Assembly: GCA_031268175.1 (NCBI GenBank)
Contig: JAIRXR010000008.1
Coordinates: forward strand, 1-33,527
Direction of reading: 5' to 3'
Length of the DNA: 33,527 nt
Source of the DNA: Puniceicoccales bacterium
GTDB lineage: Bacteria; Verrucomicrobiota; Verrucomicrobiia; Opitutales; JAIRKQ01
How positions within the stretch are numbered: the stretch's first letter is position 1; each line of letters starts with the position of its first letter. Positions 24,390 to 32,901 of the stretch are shown here, one piece after another. Below the pieces are notes generated by a model. The model worked only from the letters and a program-made list of their open reading frames with translations. It had not been told where the DNA came from and ran no database searches. The position numbers and the translations under genes were made by a program.

Positions 24390-25738
24390 TACAGTCCGAC
24401 TGCCTGCGCCATCTTATTTATCGTTGTTTTGAAATCGTCGCACTCGTGCAATCCCTGCCTCAGAAAATTGTTGACGGCCTCTATGCGGTCGATCGCTTCG
24501 TCGGTAACCTTATCGGCTCCACGCTTGTATTCTCCGATTCTTACCAGCAATTCCACTTCCTGGTATTTGGAAAGAATCGTCCTGAGCTTGGCGGCAATTT
24601 TCCTGTGCCGTTCGTCAGTTATTTGGTTAAAAACGCGGCTGACGCTCAATAGAATGTCGACTGCCGGGTAGTGGTTCATTCCCGCCAGCTTTCTAGATAA
24701 AATAATGTGGCCGTCTATGATTGACCTCGTTTCGTCGGCTATGGGCTCAGTCATGTCATCTCCTTCAACGAGTACCGTGTAGAGGGCGGTTATTGACCCT
24801 TTTTCAGACTGACCTGCCCTTTCCATCAGCTTTGGCAGTGTCTCAAAAACGGATGGCGGGAATCCGCGCCTAGTGGGTGGTTCACCGGCTGCAAGGCCGA
24901 TTTCGCGCTGGGCACGGGCAAAGCGCGTAACAGAGTCCATCAAAAACAGCACCTTTTTGCCGTGGTCCCTGAAATATTCGGCGACCGCCGTCGCAACGTA
25001 GGCCGCCTTTAGCCGCTCCATGGACGATCTGTCCGATGTTGAAATGACCAAAACAGACCTCTTCAGCCCTTCCTCCCCAAGATCCTTTTCGACGAATTCT
25101 CGCACTTCACGGCCGCGTTCGCCAACGAGCGCAAGCACATTCACCTCCGCCTCGGTATTGCGTATTATCTGCCCGAGCAGCGTGCTCTTGCCACCGCCGG
25201 CGGCGGCAAAAATACCCATCCTCTGCCCTTCTCCGCATGTCAACAAACCATCGAGCGCGCGCACACCAAGTGACAGCGGCTTGTCGATCGGATTCCTGAG
25301 CATCGCATTGGGCGGATCATTGTAAACCGGATAGAAATCCGTTGGCTCCAGGGGACCTTTTTTGTCAGCATCCAGCGGCCGACCTATGCCGTCGATCACA
25401 CGCCCAAGCAGCTTGTCCCCGACTGGAACCATGTGCACTTTCCCAGTCGGAATCACCTCCGTTGAATTGGAAACACCGCGAAGATCGCCGATCGGAGTTA
25501 GGAGCGTTGCCTGCTCTGAAAATCCGACTACCTCGGCCATCAATTCATGCTCTTCCCAGGGATTTTTCAAAATGCACAGCTCGCCGATTTTTACGCCGGG
25601 GACGGAGGCCTTTATGATTGTTCCAACGACCTGAACAACCTTGCCCTTAACATGGACGAGCGTAGAATCCTCTATGGACTGTTCAAGCTGGTCCGTTATG
25701 TAAAAAAACGGACTTGAATTGTCTCTGTCCTCGCCCAT
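24389..25738 (-). CDS. sctN: Type III secretion ATPase SctN
   Basis: SctN is the hexameric ATPase that unfolds and releases substrates at the export gate. From ATG 25738 it has 449 residues, the normal length; the open frame continues upstream into sctL but that is not family sequence. Walker A is AGGGKST (180-186), Walker B is VLFLMD (263-268), and LVGERGREV (205-213) carries the catalytic Glu. [22 protein letters not shown] and [24 protein letters not shown] are hallmark segments that distinguish the T3SS/flagellar ATPases. No flagellar genes are seen and the neighbours are Sct proteins, so this is a virulence-type T3SS and not FliI. It starts five bases after the sctL stop. Confidence 0.97.
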   Translation of the reverse strand: MGEDRDNSSPFFYITDQLEQSIEDSTLVHVKGKVVQVVGTIIKASVPGVKIGELCILKNPWEEHELMAEVVGFSEQATLLTPIGDLRGVSNSTEVIPTGKVHMVPVGDKLLGRVIDGIGRPLDADKKGPLEPTDFYPVYNDPPNAMLRNPIDKPLSLGVRALDGLLTCGEGQRMGIFAAAGGGKSTLLGQIIRNTEAEVNVLALVGERGREVREFVEKDLGEEGLKRSVLVISTSDRSSMERLKAAYVATAVAEYFRDHGKKVLFLMDSVTRFARAQREIGLAAGEPPTRRGFPPSVFETLPKLMERAGQSEKGSITALYTVLVEGDDMTEPIADETRSIIDGHIILSRKLAGMNHYPAVDILLSVSRVFNQITDERHRKIAAKLRTILSKYQEVELLVRIGEYKRGADKVTDEAIDRIEAVNNFLRQGLHECDDFKTTINKMAQAVGL

Positions 25739-25743
25739 GATTC

Positions 25744-26448
25744 CTATGATTTTACCTTTAGCAGTGCGCTTTCGATGGATTCGAGCTGCACATTTACGCT
25801 CGCATCTATCACACCCAATTCGGTCTCTATGACACACGAACCCGGTTGTAGATGCGCATCGGCGAGTACTTCCAAAAATTGTAGAACTGGATTGCCCTCC
25901 GTAATCTCCGCTATTCTATCGCGCAGTATTTGGGCCTCCGACGGCGCAACCTTAAGCGTCGCCTGCTTCTGCAGCTTGATTTTCTGCAGGGAGTTTTTAA
26001 CGACATTAACTATCAGTTCGGTTTTATCAATTTTGCCAATGATTTTTCTCAGCGCCATTTTGACTACTTCAGTTACGTCCTTCTCGAGCTTCGAAAAGCT
26101 GTTGGCGCTTTTTGTGACGAAATCCATCATGACGTTTGAAATTTCGTGCTTGCCGGAAGCCACTCCGTCGTTGTAGCCGCGCTTCTCTTCCCGCTTTTTT
26201 GACTGCACAGCCTCTTCCTCTATCTCCTTTGCCTTCCTGTTGGCGGCGCTTATTATTTCGTCTCTCCTCCTGCTCGCCTCCAGCAAAATTTCGTCGCACT
26301 TGGATTTTGCCGATGACAACACCGCCCTTCCATCGAGCAACGTAGCGTAGGACTTCGATTTTAGCACCTTCCCAAACTGCTTCAAATCGACGTGATCGAT
26401 TTGAATCTGATAAATCCCCGCACCAGACCCACTACTAGCACCTGCCAT
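25744..26448 (-). CDS. sctL: Type III secretion ATPase regulator SctL
   Basis: The 234-residue protein has the SctL/FliH layout: a short N-terminus, a charged helical region (~40-110, [34 protein letters not shown]), then a C-terminal domain (~130-230) containing [12 protein letters not shown] and [25 protein letters not shown], the classic FliH/SctL and V-ATPase-E-like ending. It forms the spokes linking the ATPase to the sorting platform. Its start overlaps the sctK coding end by 14 bases. Confidence 0.92.
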   Translation of the reverse strand: MAGASSGSGAGIYQIQIDHVDLKQFGKVLKSKSYATLLDGRAVLSSAKSKCDEILLEASRRRDEIISAANRKAKEIEEEAVQSKKREEKRGYNDGVASGKHEISNVMMDFVTKSANSFSKLEKDVTEVVKMALRKIIGKIDKTELIVNVVKNSLQKIKLQKQATLKVAPSEAQILRDRIAEITEGNPVLQFLEVLADAHLQPGSCVIETELGVIDASVNVQLESIESALLKVKS

Positions 26449-27124
26449 TTCCGTAATTCAACCTTTCAAGTGAGAAATTCATAAGATCAAAGCATTTTTT
26501 GGCAAGCATTTCGTCGCATCTATCCGGAATATTGAATTCGCAGTCAAACATCAGCTCAAGTCTTTTTTTTACTTCACCCGGCAAACCGAACAGCGCCATG
26601 CACAGTATTTTTTTACCAATCGTCCTAATTTTCTCGACCACCGTACCGCCGCTCTCGGCGCTGAGATCGGGCGTCATTTTCCATAGAATCATTCCTCTCT
26701 TCACGATAAATGCGTAGGTATCGCGGCCAATAAACTCCGTCAACACTGTCAACTCCCTCTTGCTAATTATTTTTGCTATGTCTCTGTGGCAAAATATAGC
26801 CCCGGACGTGACCATTGCGCGCTCCAAAATGTCCTTTCCGCCTATGGCTAGGCGGACCACCGGCGAACCTATGTCGTAGTCCACGCTGCCGCTTAGCCCA
26901 AGCATGCTAAGCAAACTTTGCCGCACGGTGGTTTTCGAAGAATCCGACTGCAGCAAAATGGAAAATACACCGCTGCTGTATGCACCGAAAACCTGCTCCA
27001 GCTTCATCTTGCAGAGGTATTTTTCCACGTTAAAATTGAAGTTATACCACCTTTTGAAGTACTCAAAGTCTGAAGCGACTATTTTTTTTAAACTTTCGGC
27101 CACCTCTACCATCGAAAAATCCAA
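26435..27124 (-). CDS. sctK: Type III secretion sorting-platform protein SctK-like
   Basis: The 229-residue, mostly helical product lies in the SctK position between sctJ and sctL, and its length fits the YscK/SctK family. It has no signal peptide or membrane segment. Direct sequence signatures of SctK are weak, so the call is mostly by synteny. SctK caps the six cytoplasmic pods of the sorting platform in better-studied systems. The 3' end overlaps sctL, and the gene begins nine bases after the sctJ stop. Confidence 0.75.
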   Translation of the reverse strand: MDFSMVEVAESLKKIVASDFEYFKRWYNFNFNVEKYLCKMKLEQVFGAYSSGVFSILLQSDSSKTTVRQSLLSMLGLSGSVDYDIGSPVVRLAIGGKDILERAMVTSGAIFCHRDIAKIISKRELTVLTEFIGRDTYAFIVKRGMILWKMTPDLSAESGGTVVEKIRTIGKKILCMALFGLPGEVKKRLELMFDCEFNIPDRCDEMLAKKCFDLMNFSLERLNYGNGRC

Positions 27125-27133
27125 TGCAATTGC

Positions 27134-28033
27134 TTATTTTTTCTCAGCCGCATCCTCCGCTTCGTCAAGCTCACTCAGGGGCACGTCATCGCCCTGAACG
27201 GCAACCGGAGCGTTCTTTTGCACAGGTGGCAGCTGGGCAAATGGTTTTTTCGATTTTTTCGCAGCAAGAAAAAAGTACACAGCCGCTCCAACTGAACACA
27301 CAGACAGACCGACGAGAACTATGGCAATGACGATGAATTTCGCGGCCGCATCATTTGCCATTTTCAACCCTAGCACGCTAACATTCGCATCGTAGGCCGC
27401 CCCGTCGAAAGATTGCTCCAGATCAAAGGCAACGGGAAACAGGGCGATTGAAACGCGGTCATAGTCCAATCCCTGCACGCTGTTCGCGACGAGGTGTTTT
27501 ATTTCCCGGACCGACTCATCCAGATTGCCTCCCGCTTTGTACGTCAGGAATATGGACGCCGACGCTTCGGTGTTCTCATCCGCGTAAGAATCATTTTCCG
27601 GCAGGACAACGTGCACACGCGACGTCAAAACTCCGGGAATTTTGTTCAGCGTTTCCGCTATGCTTTCGGACAGCGCATACATGAACCGCGCGCGCTCTTC
27701 CAGCGGCGACGAAACGAATCCGCTCTTTTGAAAAATCTGCCCCATGCTGTTGTATTGAACGTTTGGATAACCCCTGGCGTTCAAAATTTTTACGGCCCTG
27801 GAAAAGTCATCGGCGTTCTTCAAAATTATCGTCCACGTCAGTTCGACACCGGGTTTTTTGGCGATTGGAATGCCGTACTGCTGCATGACAGCCATGATCT
27901 CGTTTACCTCTTTTTCCGGAAGGTTCGATAGCAGCTCAACTTTTCCACAGCCAACCAGCAGCAGTGTCATAAGCACCAGCGGCAGCATGCGCAAATTTCC
28001 GAAAAAATCTTTTCTGTTCATATCACTTTCCAT
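27134..28033 (-). CDS. sctJ: Type III secretion inner-membrane ring lipoprotein SctJ
   Basis: I choose ATG 28033, which has GGAGG eight bases upstream; the frame is open further but the upstream part is leader. The 299-residue lipoprotein has a signal ending LLLVGC (Cys29), then the two ring-building motifs of YscJ/MxiJ/FliF: LPEKEVNEIMAVMQQYGI with AVKILNARGYP, and SSPLEERARFMYALSESIAETLNKIPGV followed by RVHVVLPEN. A transmembrane helix lies near residues 234-260 (FIVIAIVLVGLSVCSVG), with a short cytoplasmic tail. It is the first gene of the T3SS operon seen here. Confidence 0.95.
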   Translation of the reverse strand: MESDMNRKDFFGNLRMLPLVLMTLLLVGCGKVELLSNLPEKEVNEIMAVMQQYGIPIAKKPGVELTWTIILKNADDFSRAVKILNARGYPNVQYNSMGQIFQKSGFVSSPLEERARFMYALSESIAETLNKIPGVLTSRVHVVLPENDSYADENTEASASIFLTYKAGGNLDESVREIKHLVANSVQGLDYDRVSIALFPVAFDLEQSFDGAAYDANVSVLGLKMANDAAAKFIVIAIVLVGLSVCSVGAAVYFFLAAKKSKKPFAQLPPVQKNAPVAVQGDDVPLSELDEAEDAAEKK

Positions 28034-28050
28034 CGGCCAGGCCTCCGAAG

Positions 28051-28084
28051 GTGCCGATTCCACGTGTGACATACCACACGGCAC
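28051..28084 (-). promoter_or_regulatory. Leader hairpin upstream of sctJ
   Basis: Within the predicted 5' untranslated region, GTGTG (28064-28068) pairs with CACAC (28075-28079). GTGCC (28051-28055) pairs with GGCAC (28080-28084), stacking on the inner stem with an eight-base bulge. The hairpin lies about 18 bases before the start codon and next to the ribosome-binding site, so it could affect translation or stability of the T3SS mRNA. Confidence 0.45.
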
Positions 28085-28107
28085 CCTTTAAGCGAAACCA
28101 GGACGCA

Positions 28108-28136
28108 ATTATGCGTTTTCCATTCGTGCTAGTCAA
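28108..28136 (-). promoter_or_regulatory. Sigma70-type promoter of the sctJ operon
   Basis: On the minus strand TTGACT (28136-28131) and CATAAT (28113-28108) are separated by exactly 17 bases. Both hexamers match the sigma70 consensus at five of six positions. Transcription would begin near 28100, giving a leader of about 65 bases before sctJ. It is the best promoter seen in the window and sits directly upstream of the T3SS operon. Confidence 0.65.
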
Positions 28137-28183
28137 ATTAAATGTTACGAAATTAGAGCAAGCCGAAAATTTTCAAAACCGCA

Positions 28184-29422
28184 TCACACTTTGGTCGGAA
28201 ATTTTCTAATTACGAGCAATGCCATCGCAGCAATCACGCATTCCGTCAAATGCATCAAATGAAAATACGAGCCAAACAATTCCTTGGAAAAACTCATCAG
28301 TGAAACGCTAACCGCCCCAGCAATCGCCGAGCAAAAATATATCAACCCGAGAATCGATCCGATATTTTTTACTCCGAATATTTTCGACCACGCCGCCGTC
28401 CGCAAGACTCCATATCCTCCCCAGGAGCCGCCGAGGCAGACAATGTATAGGAGAAATCCCGCAGTGCTCTTTGTGAATTCCAACCCGACTAGGCCAAAAA
28501 ATTGCACGCAGAGTATGGCCAGCACGCACGATTTGATTTTGCCTCCGTCGACCAGCTTGCCGAACAGCGGACCGACGAGCGCCGACGCACAGCACAGGTA
28601 CAGTTGGCTGTTGCGGGCAACCCTTGAGCAAATTCCATTTTCGCGAAAAATGTCCGCGATGTGCACCATCGTTCCGCTACCGATAAACGCGTTTATGCAC
28701 AGCGTTAGTGTTATGCACCAAAAAATCGGCTCCCGCAGCAATTCCCTCCGCGTAATGATTTCGAGCGACTTTTTCAGATCCTCCCGTTTCTTCGCAAATT
28801 CCGCACTGCTACTATCCACATCTCTAAAAAACAGAAAAAAGACAATGAATGCGCCGAAGCTTACCATTGCCAGCGTTCCATAGGCTCCCTGCCAATCATC
28901 CCCATTCGCAAGAAAATGCATCATTCGCGGAGCCAACCCGACGGTAATGGAAACGAGAACGCCGCTCACGGCAATAGCGGTGCCCTGTCTCCCATCGAAA
29001 GTTTTTACAATTTGCACGCGGCCGAGCATGGGCAGCATGTTTTGCCCGAAAAATCTCAAAATCGACAGGCATAGGTAGAGAAATGCGGCGAAAAACAGCT
29101 GGCGATTCAAACCATTCGCGGATATTTTTTCGCAGAAAAATTCACCGTTGGCCAGTAGCAAAAAAACCGCCGTCCAAAGTAGCAGCGATACCAGCGATGA
29201 CCTTCTTATTCCAAGCCTGTCGACGATCGAACCGGTCGCTAGAATTAGAAAGCACCCGGTCAACGTGGCGCACGTGTAGATTAGGCTAAAGACATTCCTT
29301 GACAGTCCGGTTGTCGAAAGAATGGAGTTGGTTATGGCACCTATGCCAACGGATTCTCCCGGAAATCCAAAAATTATCAAAAAGCACGATAGAAAAAATA
29401 TGACGTACGATCTCACTTGCAC
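28184..29422 (-). CDS. Major facilitator superfamily transporter
   Basis: The 412-residue protein has about twelve hydrophobic segments. The A-motif-like loop GSIVDRLGIRRSS follows the second helix near residue 63, and a second charged loop GKLVDGGK lies at the start of the second half. A longer hydrophilic central loop (about 205-230) separates the two halves. This layout fits an MFS secondary transporter of unknown substrate. The start is GTG 29422, whose ribosome-binding site is weak. It is divergent from rpoZ and lies upstream of the T3SS promoter in the same direction, but with a promoter between them. Confidence 0.85.
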   Translation of the reverse strand: MQVRSYVIFFLSCFLIIFGFPGESVGIGAITNSILSTTGLSRNVFSLIYTCATLTGCFLILATGSIVDRLGIRRSSLVSLLLWTAVFLLLANGEFFCEKISANGLNRQLFFAAFLYLCLSILRFFGQNMLPMLGRVQIVKTFDGRQGTAIAVSGVLVSITVGLAPRMMHFLANGDDWQGAYGTLAMVSFGAFIVFFLFFRDVDSSSAEFAKKREDLKKSLEIITRRELLREPIFWCITLTLCINAFIGSGTMVHIADIFRENGICSRVARNSQLYLCCASALVGPLFGKLVDGGKIKSCVLAILCVQFFGLVGLEFTKSTAGFLLYIVCLGGSWGGYGVLRTAAWSKIFGVKNIGSILGLIYFCSAIAGAVSVSLMSFSKELFGSYFHLMHLTECVIAAMALLVIRKFPTKV

Positions 29423-29445
29423 TAGCTAAGCGCTCCGGGACAATT

Positions 29446-29458
29446 TGGATTAAATCCA
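29446..29458. promoter_or_regulatory. Perfect palindrome TGGATT-A-AATCCA between MFS gene and rpoZ
   Basis: A 13-base perfect inverted repeat with a one-base centre lies 24 bases from the MFS start and 74 bases from rpoZ in the only divergent intergenic region here. This is the expected position for a regulator-binding site, but no regulator gene is adjacent. Confidence 0.35.
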
Positions 29459-29531
29459 TCGAAAAAGACAACATTAAAGGTTGACTTTGCGCGAATGGCA
29501 AACTTCCTAGTGGTTCAAGCGGGAGTTTTCC

Positions 29532-29735
29532 ATGAGAAATGATTATCTAGCGGCAGCCTGTGCCATCATAAGAGAACCGAATATCCTGATAAATGTCGTG
29601 TCTAGGAGAGTTAAGCAGCTGAAGGCCGGATCGAAGCCGCTGACGGACTCCCTGGAAAAACTCGACATGGAGGACATCGCTCTGAAGGAAATAATCGAGG
29701 GAAAAATAACGTATGAGCTCCACGTAAACGCTTGA
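29532..29735 (+). CDS. rpoZ: DNA-directed RNA polymerase subunit omega
   Basis: The 67-residue product has the omega pattern: MRNDYLAAACAIIREPNILINVVSRRVKQLK, then a linker and MEDIALKEIIEGKITYE. Omega assists assembly of beta-prime. A GGGAG ribosome-binding site precedes ATG 29532. smpB begins 33 bases later on the same strand, so the two are probably cotranscribed. Confidence 0.85.
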   Translation: MRNDYLAAACAIIREPNILINVVSRRVKQLKAGSKPLTDSLEKLDMEDIALKEIIEGKITYELHVNA

Positions 29736-29768
29736 CATACGCCATCCGCGCCGTGGATTGTAGAGGCA

Positions 29769-30254
29769 ATGGGAAAACTCAATAAAACGAAAACGGATGT
29801 TTGCGAAATTCGAAACAGGGAAGTTTTCCACGGTTATTTCGTCGGCGAAACGTTCGAAGCGGGGGTTGCCCTGCTTGGGCCCGAAGTAAAGTCGCTGCGT
29901 CTGGGGCGTGCGCAAATCAGCAATGCCTTCGTCCGCGCCAATGGCAAGGGTGAATTATTTTTATACAATTCCCACATTGCGGCCTATGAATTTCACACAT
30001 CTCCCGATTACAACGACACGCGGCCGCGCAAGCTGTTGCTGCATTCCAGTGAAATCAGCAAGATTGTTGTGGCCATCGAACGCGAGAAGGCTGCGGTTAT
30101 CCCGTTGAAAATATTTTTCAAGCATGGCCTGGCGAAGGTAAACGTCGCGATTTGCAAGGGCAAAAAGCTTTTCGACAAAAGGGAGACGCTGAAGCGCAAG
30201 GAAGCGGCACGCGAAGCGGAACGGGCCATATCTTCTAAAATGCGCATGGGATGA
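29769..30254 (+). CDS. smpB: SsrA-binding protein SmpB
   Basis: SmpB binds tmRNA and delivers it to stalled ribosomes in trans-translation. The 161-residue product shows the family landmarks: NREVFHGYFVGETFEAGVALLGPEVKSLR near residues 16-45, AYEFHTSPDYNDTRPRKLLLH near 72-92, IPLKIFFKHGLAKVNVAICKGKKLFDKRETLKRKEAAREAERA towards the end, and a basic C-terminal tail. No tmRNA gene was recognised in the window. Confidence 0.97.
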   Translation: MGKLNKTKTDVCEIRNREVFHGYFVGETFEAGVALLGPEVKSLRLGRAQISNAFVRANGKGELFLYNSHIAAYEFHTSPDYNDTRPRKLLLHSSEISKIVVAIEREKAAVIPLKIFFKHGLAKVNVAICKGKKLFDKRETLKRKEAAREAERAISSKMRMG

Positions 30255-30301
30255 GTCGGCGCCAGCACGCAACGTCACATCGCAGTCTCCGACCATTTTT
30301 T
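30255..30301 (+). terminator. Possible terminator after smpB
   Basis: GTCGG (30255-30259) and CCGAC (30289-30293) flank a ~30-base loop. A run of six T (30296-30301) follows two bases later. The short stem and long loop make this a weak candidate. Confidence 0.3.
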
Positions 30302-30308
30302 CCTCCGC

Positions 30309-32021
30309 CTAGACTCTGAACACTGCACCAAGGTTTTTTCCCATGAAAATCGAAGTGCTGATTATCATTATCGCCAAAAACGTCATCGCCCAAACGCCGA
30401 GCGAGCACGCCAAAAATGGCCCCTCTCCTAGCAAATTCATCAGCTCGTAAATGGCCTTCGTTATCGGGTAATATTGCTGCTTTTGCGCCAAGATCAATGA
30501 ATCTGACACCTCGAGCATTGTCTGGGAGAACACCAATAATCCTCCGGCCATTAGATTCGCAATTATTAGTGGGAACGTGATTTTTATGCCGGCTTTTATC
30601 GGAGAACAACCCAGGCACTGGGCGGCTTCTTCGTAGGTATAGCTCATTTGCTGCAGTCCAGCCACCGCCGAACGCACCATAAACGGCAACTTTCTTATGG
30701 CGTAGGCTATCACCAGCAGCATCGTCGGATTTTCGACGGGATTTAGAAAGGAAAATGCCCTGCCCTTTTGGCTCATCGCCAGGTATCCAAATGCCATGAC
30801 CAGCCCAGGGACGGCCAGTGGCAACATGATCATCGCGTCTAGGAGATGGCGCAGTTTCAGCTTCGAACGCACTATGACAAACGCTGCCATAATTCCAAAA
30901 ACCACCGTGCAGGCCGTGGCAGCTCCTGAGTAAATTACGCTGCTTTGAATGGACGGTATGGTTAGGGGATGGCCGAGCGTGACAATGTAATTGTCCAACG
31001 TCCAGACATTCGGAAAAATGGAATTGTACCAATCGCCGGCGAACGACATTAGGATCACAGCCACGTGCGGCATTAGAGCGATGAACGTCACACCACCGAA
31101 CAGTGAGCAGCATATCAATTTTTTTAAAATTCCCACCTTCCTAGCCGAAGAGGCGGATGATGCCTTCGCCATCATCGTGTAATTCTGCCGCCCCATCAGC
31201 AATTTACCGGACAGATAGAATATCAGCGACAGGATTAAGACAACGCTGACTAGGGCAAACGGCAGCTGATTGTCACTAATTTCCTTCAATCCTCCGAATA
31301 TTTTAACGGAGACTACGCGATCGTAGTCAAAAATCAGCGGAACGCCGAGCTCCGTGAATGACCAGATAAACACGAGCGTCACTCCGGCGAAAATTCCCGA
31401 ACGCATCAGCGGAAACGTGATTTTGAAAAATCTTCTCAAGCCGTGGCAGCCGAGACACCCCGCAGCCTCATCGAGCGACGGATCGATATTTGCGAGCGTT
31501 GACACCAGATTCAAGTACAGTATGGGGTATAGGCTAACGGCGTTCAGGAGGCACATGCCCATCAATTTGTGTGTACCGAGCCAATCTATGAGATGTGAGT
31601 TGTCAATGATTCCGGCTTTCAAAAGAATCATGTTCAGCATGCCGCGCACGCCAAAAATGTGGTGAATCCCTATGGCGCCGACGAATGGCGGTAGCATTAT
31701 CGGCAACAGGACGATGTTTGTTAGAATCTTCTTCGCTGGAAATTCATACCTATCCGCGAAGTACGCCAGAGGCAGCGCTATTGTGAATGCAATGGCGGTT
31801 GTGATCGTAGCCACAAAAATTGAATTGCGGATGCTGATCAGGTAGGCTCTGTGGCCGAAAATTGCCCGAAAGTAATCCAGGGTAAAATGCCCATCGTGGC
31901 CAACGAATCCGCCGCGCAGGACTTGATAAACTGGCCACAGAAAAAACGCTACAAACAACAACAGCGCCACAAAAAATACTACTATGGAACATTTTTTCAC
32001 GAATCGGTGGCATGCATACAT
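30309..32021 (-). CDS. Two-domain ABC transporter permease (iron(III)/thiamine type)
   Basis: The 570-residue protein is an internal duplication of about six transmembrane helices each. Each half ends in an EAA loop for the ATPase: EAAGCLGCHGLRRFFKITFPL near residue 195 and EAAQCLGCSPIKAGIKITFPL near 470. This fused permease architecture is typical of FbpB/SfuB-like ferric iron and ThiP-like thiamine importers, with iron more likely. Neither the ATPase nor the periplasmic binding protein is next to it in the window, where the upstream neighbour is an unknown acidic protein 51 bases away. It converges on smpB. Confidence 0.9.
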   Translation of the reverse strand: MYACHRFVKKCSIVVFFVALLLFVAFFLWPVYQVLRGGFVGHDGHFTLDYFRAIFGHRAYLISIRNSIFVATITTAIAFTIALPLAYFADRYEFPAKKILTNIVLLPIMLPPFVGAIGIHHIFGVRGMLNMILLKAGIIDNSHLIDWLGTHKLMGMCLLNAVSLYPILYLNLVSTLANIDPSLDEAAGCLGCHGLRRFFKITFPLMRSGIFAGVTLVFIWSFTELGVPLIFDYDRVVSVKIFGGLKEISDNQLPFALVSVVLILSLIFYLSGKLLMGRQNYTMMAKASSASSARKVGILKKLICCSLFGGVTFIALMPHVAVILMSFAGDWYNSIFPNVWTLDNYIVTLGHPLTIPSIQSSVIYSGAATACTVVFGIMAAFVIVRSKLKLRHLLDAMIMLPLAVPGLVMAFGYLAMSQKGRAFSFLNPVENPTMLLVIAYAIRKLPFMVRSAVAGLQQMSYTYEEAAQCLGCSPIKAGIKITFPLIIANLMAGGLLVFSQTMLEVSDSLILAQKQQYYPITKAIYELMNLLGEGPFLACSLGVWAMTFLAIMIISTSIFMGKNLGAVFRV

Positions 32022-32072
32022 TCGCAGCGCCCGGCAAAAATCGCACCCAGTCGCCGGAAAAAAGGAAAGTGA

Positions 32073-32726
32073 TCACCAGTTTTTTTCATCGGGCATATCC
32101 AATGATTCATCGATTTCCGCGTCAAATCCGGCCAGTGGCAATATTTCCTCCTGCACCTGAATTCCGTCGATGTCGCCGTCGATGCTGTACCCGACTGGCA
32201 CGTAGTCGAGTATCGCCATGATTTCATCGAACGCGTGCATTCTCTCCCCAGAAATGTAGCGCTCCTGTCGCTCGGCGTGCAAAACATCTTCAACTTCCTC
32301 GGCACTGAGAGGCTGCTTGAAATCGAGGGTCGCATTCAGCAATTTCACGCGTAGGGCGACGACGTGATCCAGGAAATCCATGAATGGGCCGTCCTGCTCG
32401 CCGGCCACATTCGGCAGGCAAAAAATAGCGTCGCGAGGATCGAAGATGTTATCCTTCGTCTCACGTACCCTTAGCATTTCCTTCGTCACTTCCCTTTCTA
32501 TGGCGTAGATGGCAAACGCACAACTGACGATTTCATCGTTGAGTCCATACTGTCTCAGCTGCGACAGTAAGTCCGCCATGTGCTCCACCTGTTTTGGGTC
32601 GATTATTCCCTGTGATTCAACGTCACTCGAAACGGAATCACTCGCATCGTGGACCCACCAATTGTAATCATCCCCGAGATAAATAACGCACCAATTTCCT
32701 CTGTCATCTGCTCTATCCGTCGACAT
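32073..32726 (-). CDS. Hypothetical acidic protein
   Basis: I do not recognise this 217-residue protein. It is strongly acidic, lacks a signal peptide and membrane segments, and is mostly helical in the middle (about 45-160), with an N-terminal Trp-rich stretch (GNWCVIYLGDDYNWWVHD). The acidic, compact nature is reminiscent of T3SS chaperones, but it is longer than the usual ~140 residues, so this is only a suggestion. GGAGG lies three bases before the ATG and is contained in a hairpin. The ABC permease follows 51 bases downstream. Confidence 0.75.
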   Translation of the reverse strand: MSTDRADDRGNWCVIYLGDDYNWWVHDASDSVSSDVESQGIIDPKQVEHMADLLSQLRQYGLNDEIVSCAFAIYAIEREVTKEMLRVRETKDNIFDPRDAIFCLPNVAGEQDGPFMDFLDHVVALRVKLLNATLDFKQPLSAEEVEDVLHAERQERYISGERMHAFDEIMAILDYVPVGYSIDGDIDGIQVQEEILPLAGFDAEIDESLDMPDEKNW

Positions 32727-32729
32727 CTT

Positions 32730-32749
32730 CCTCCACTAAATACCGGAGG
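32730..32749 (-). promoter_or_regulatory. Hairpin covering the ribosome-binding site of the acidic protein gene
   Basis: On the minus strand CCTCC (32749-32745) can pair with the GGAGG ribosome-binding site (32734-32730) across a ten-base loop. The five-base stem ends three bases before the start codon. If formed, it would block ribosome entry. Confidence 0.45.
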
Positions 32750-32842
32750 TTTAAACGAAAATTTTATCTTCGTAAAGAAAAATTAATCGCAAATCGCGGC
32801 GAGCGAAAAACTTTCCACGAAATGACATTTGTTTTTCGCGGC

Positions 32843-32884
32843 AAAAAAAAACGGACCTGTGCATTGCGCATCGGTCCGCTTTTG
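32843..32884 (-). terminator. Rho-independent terminator of the outer-membrane protein gene
   Basis: On the minus strand CGGACC (32878-32873) pairs with GGTCCG (32857-32852), flanked by an A-rich 5' side, and is followed by an unbroken run of nine T (32851-32843). It starts about 20 bases after the stop codon of the barrel gene. A short T-run on the plus side suggests weak activity in the other direction too. Confidence 0.88.
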
Positions 32885-32901
32885 TTCCCCACCCAGATTT
32901 C

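Noticed and set aside
24389..25738. FliI, flagellar ATPase instead of SctN
   Set aside because: Neighbours are an SctJ lipoprotein with an N-terminal lipobox and SctK/L/O/P-type proteins; no flagellar gene is present.
30235..31113. 292-codon minus-strand frame within the permease region
   Set aside because: It is an out-of-frame shadow of the ABC permease gene with low-complexity Arg/His/Cys-rich translation.
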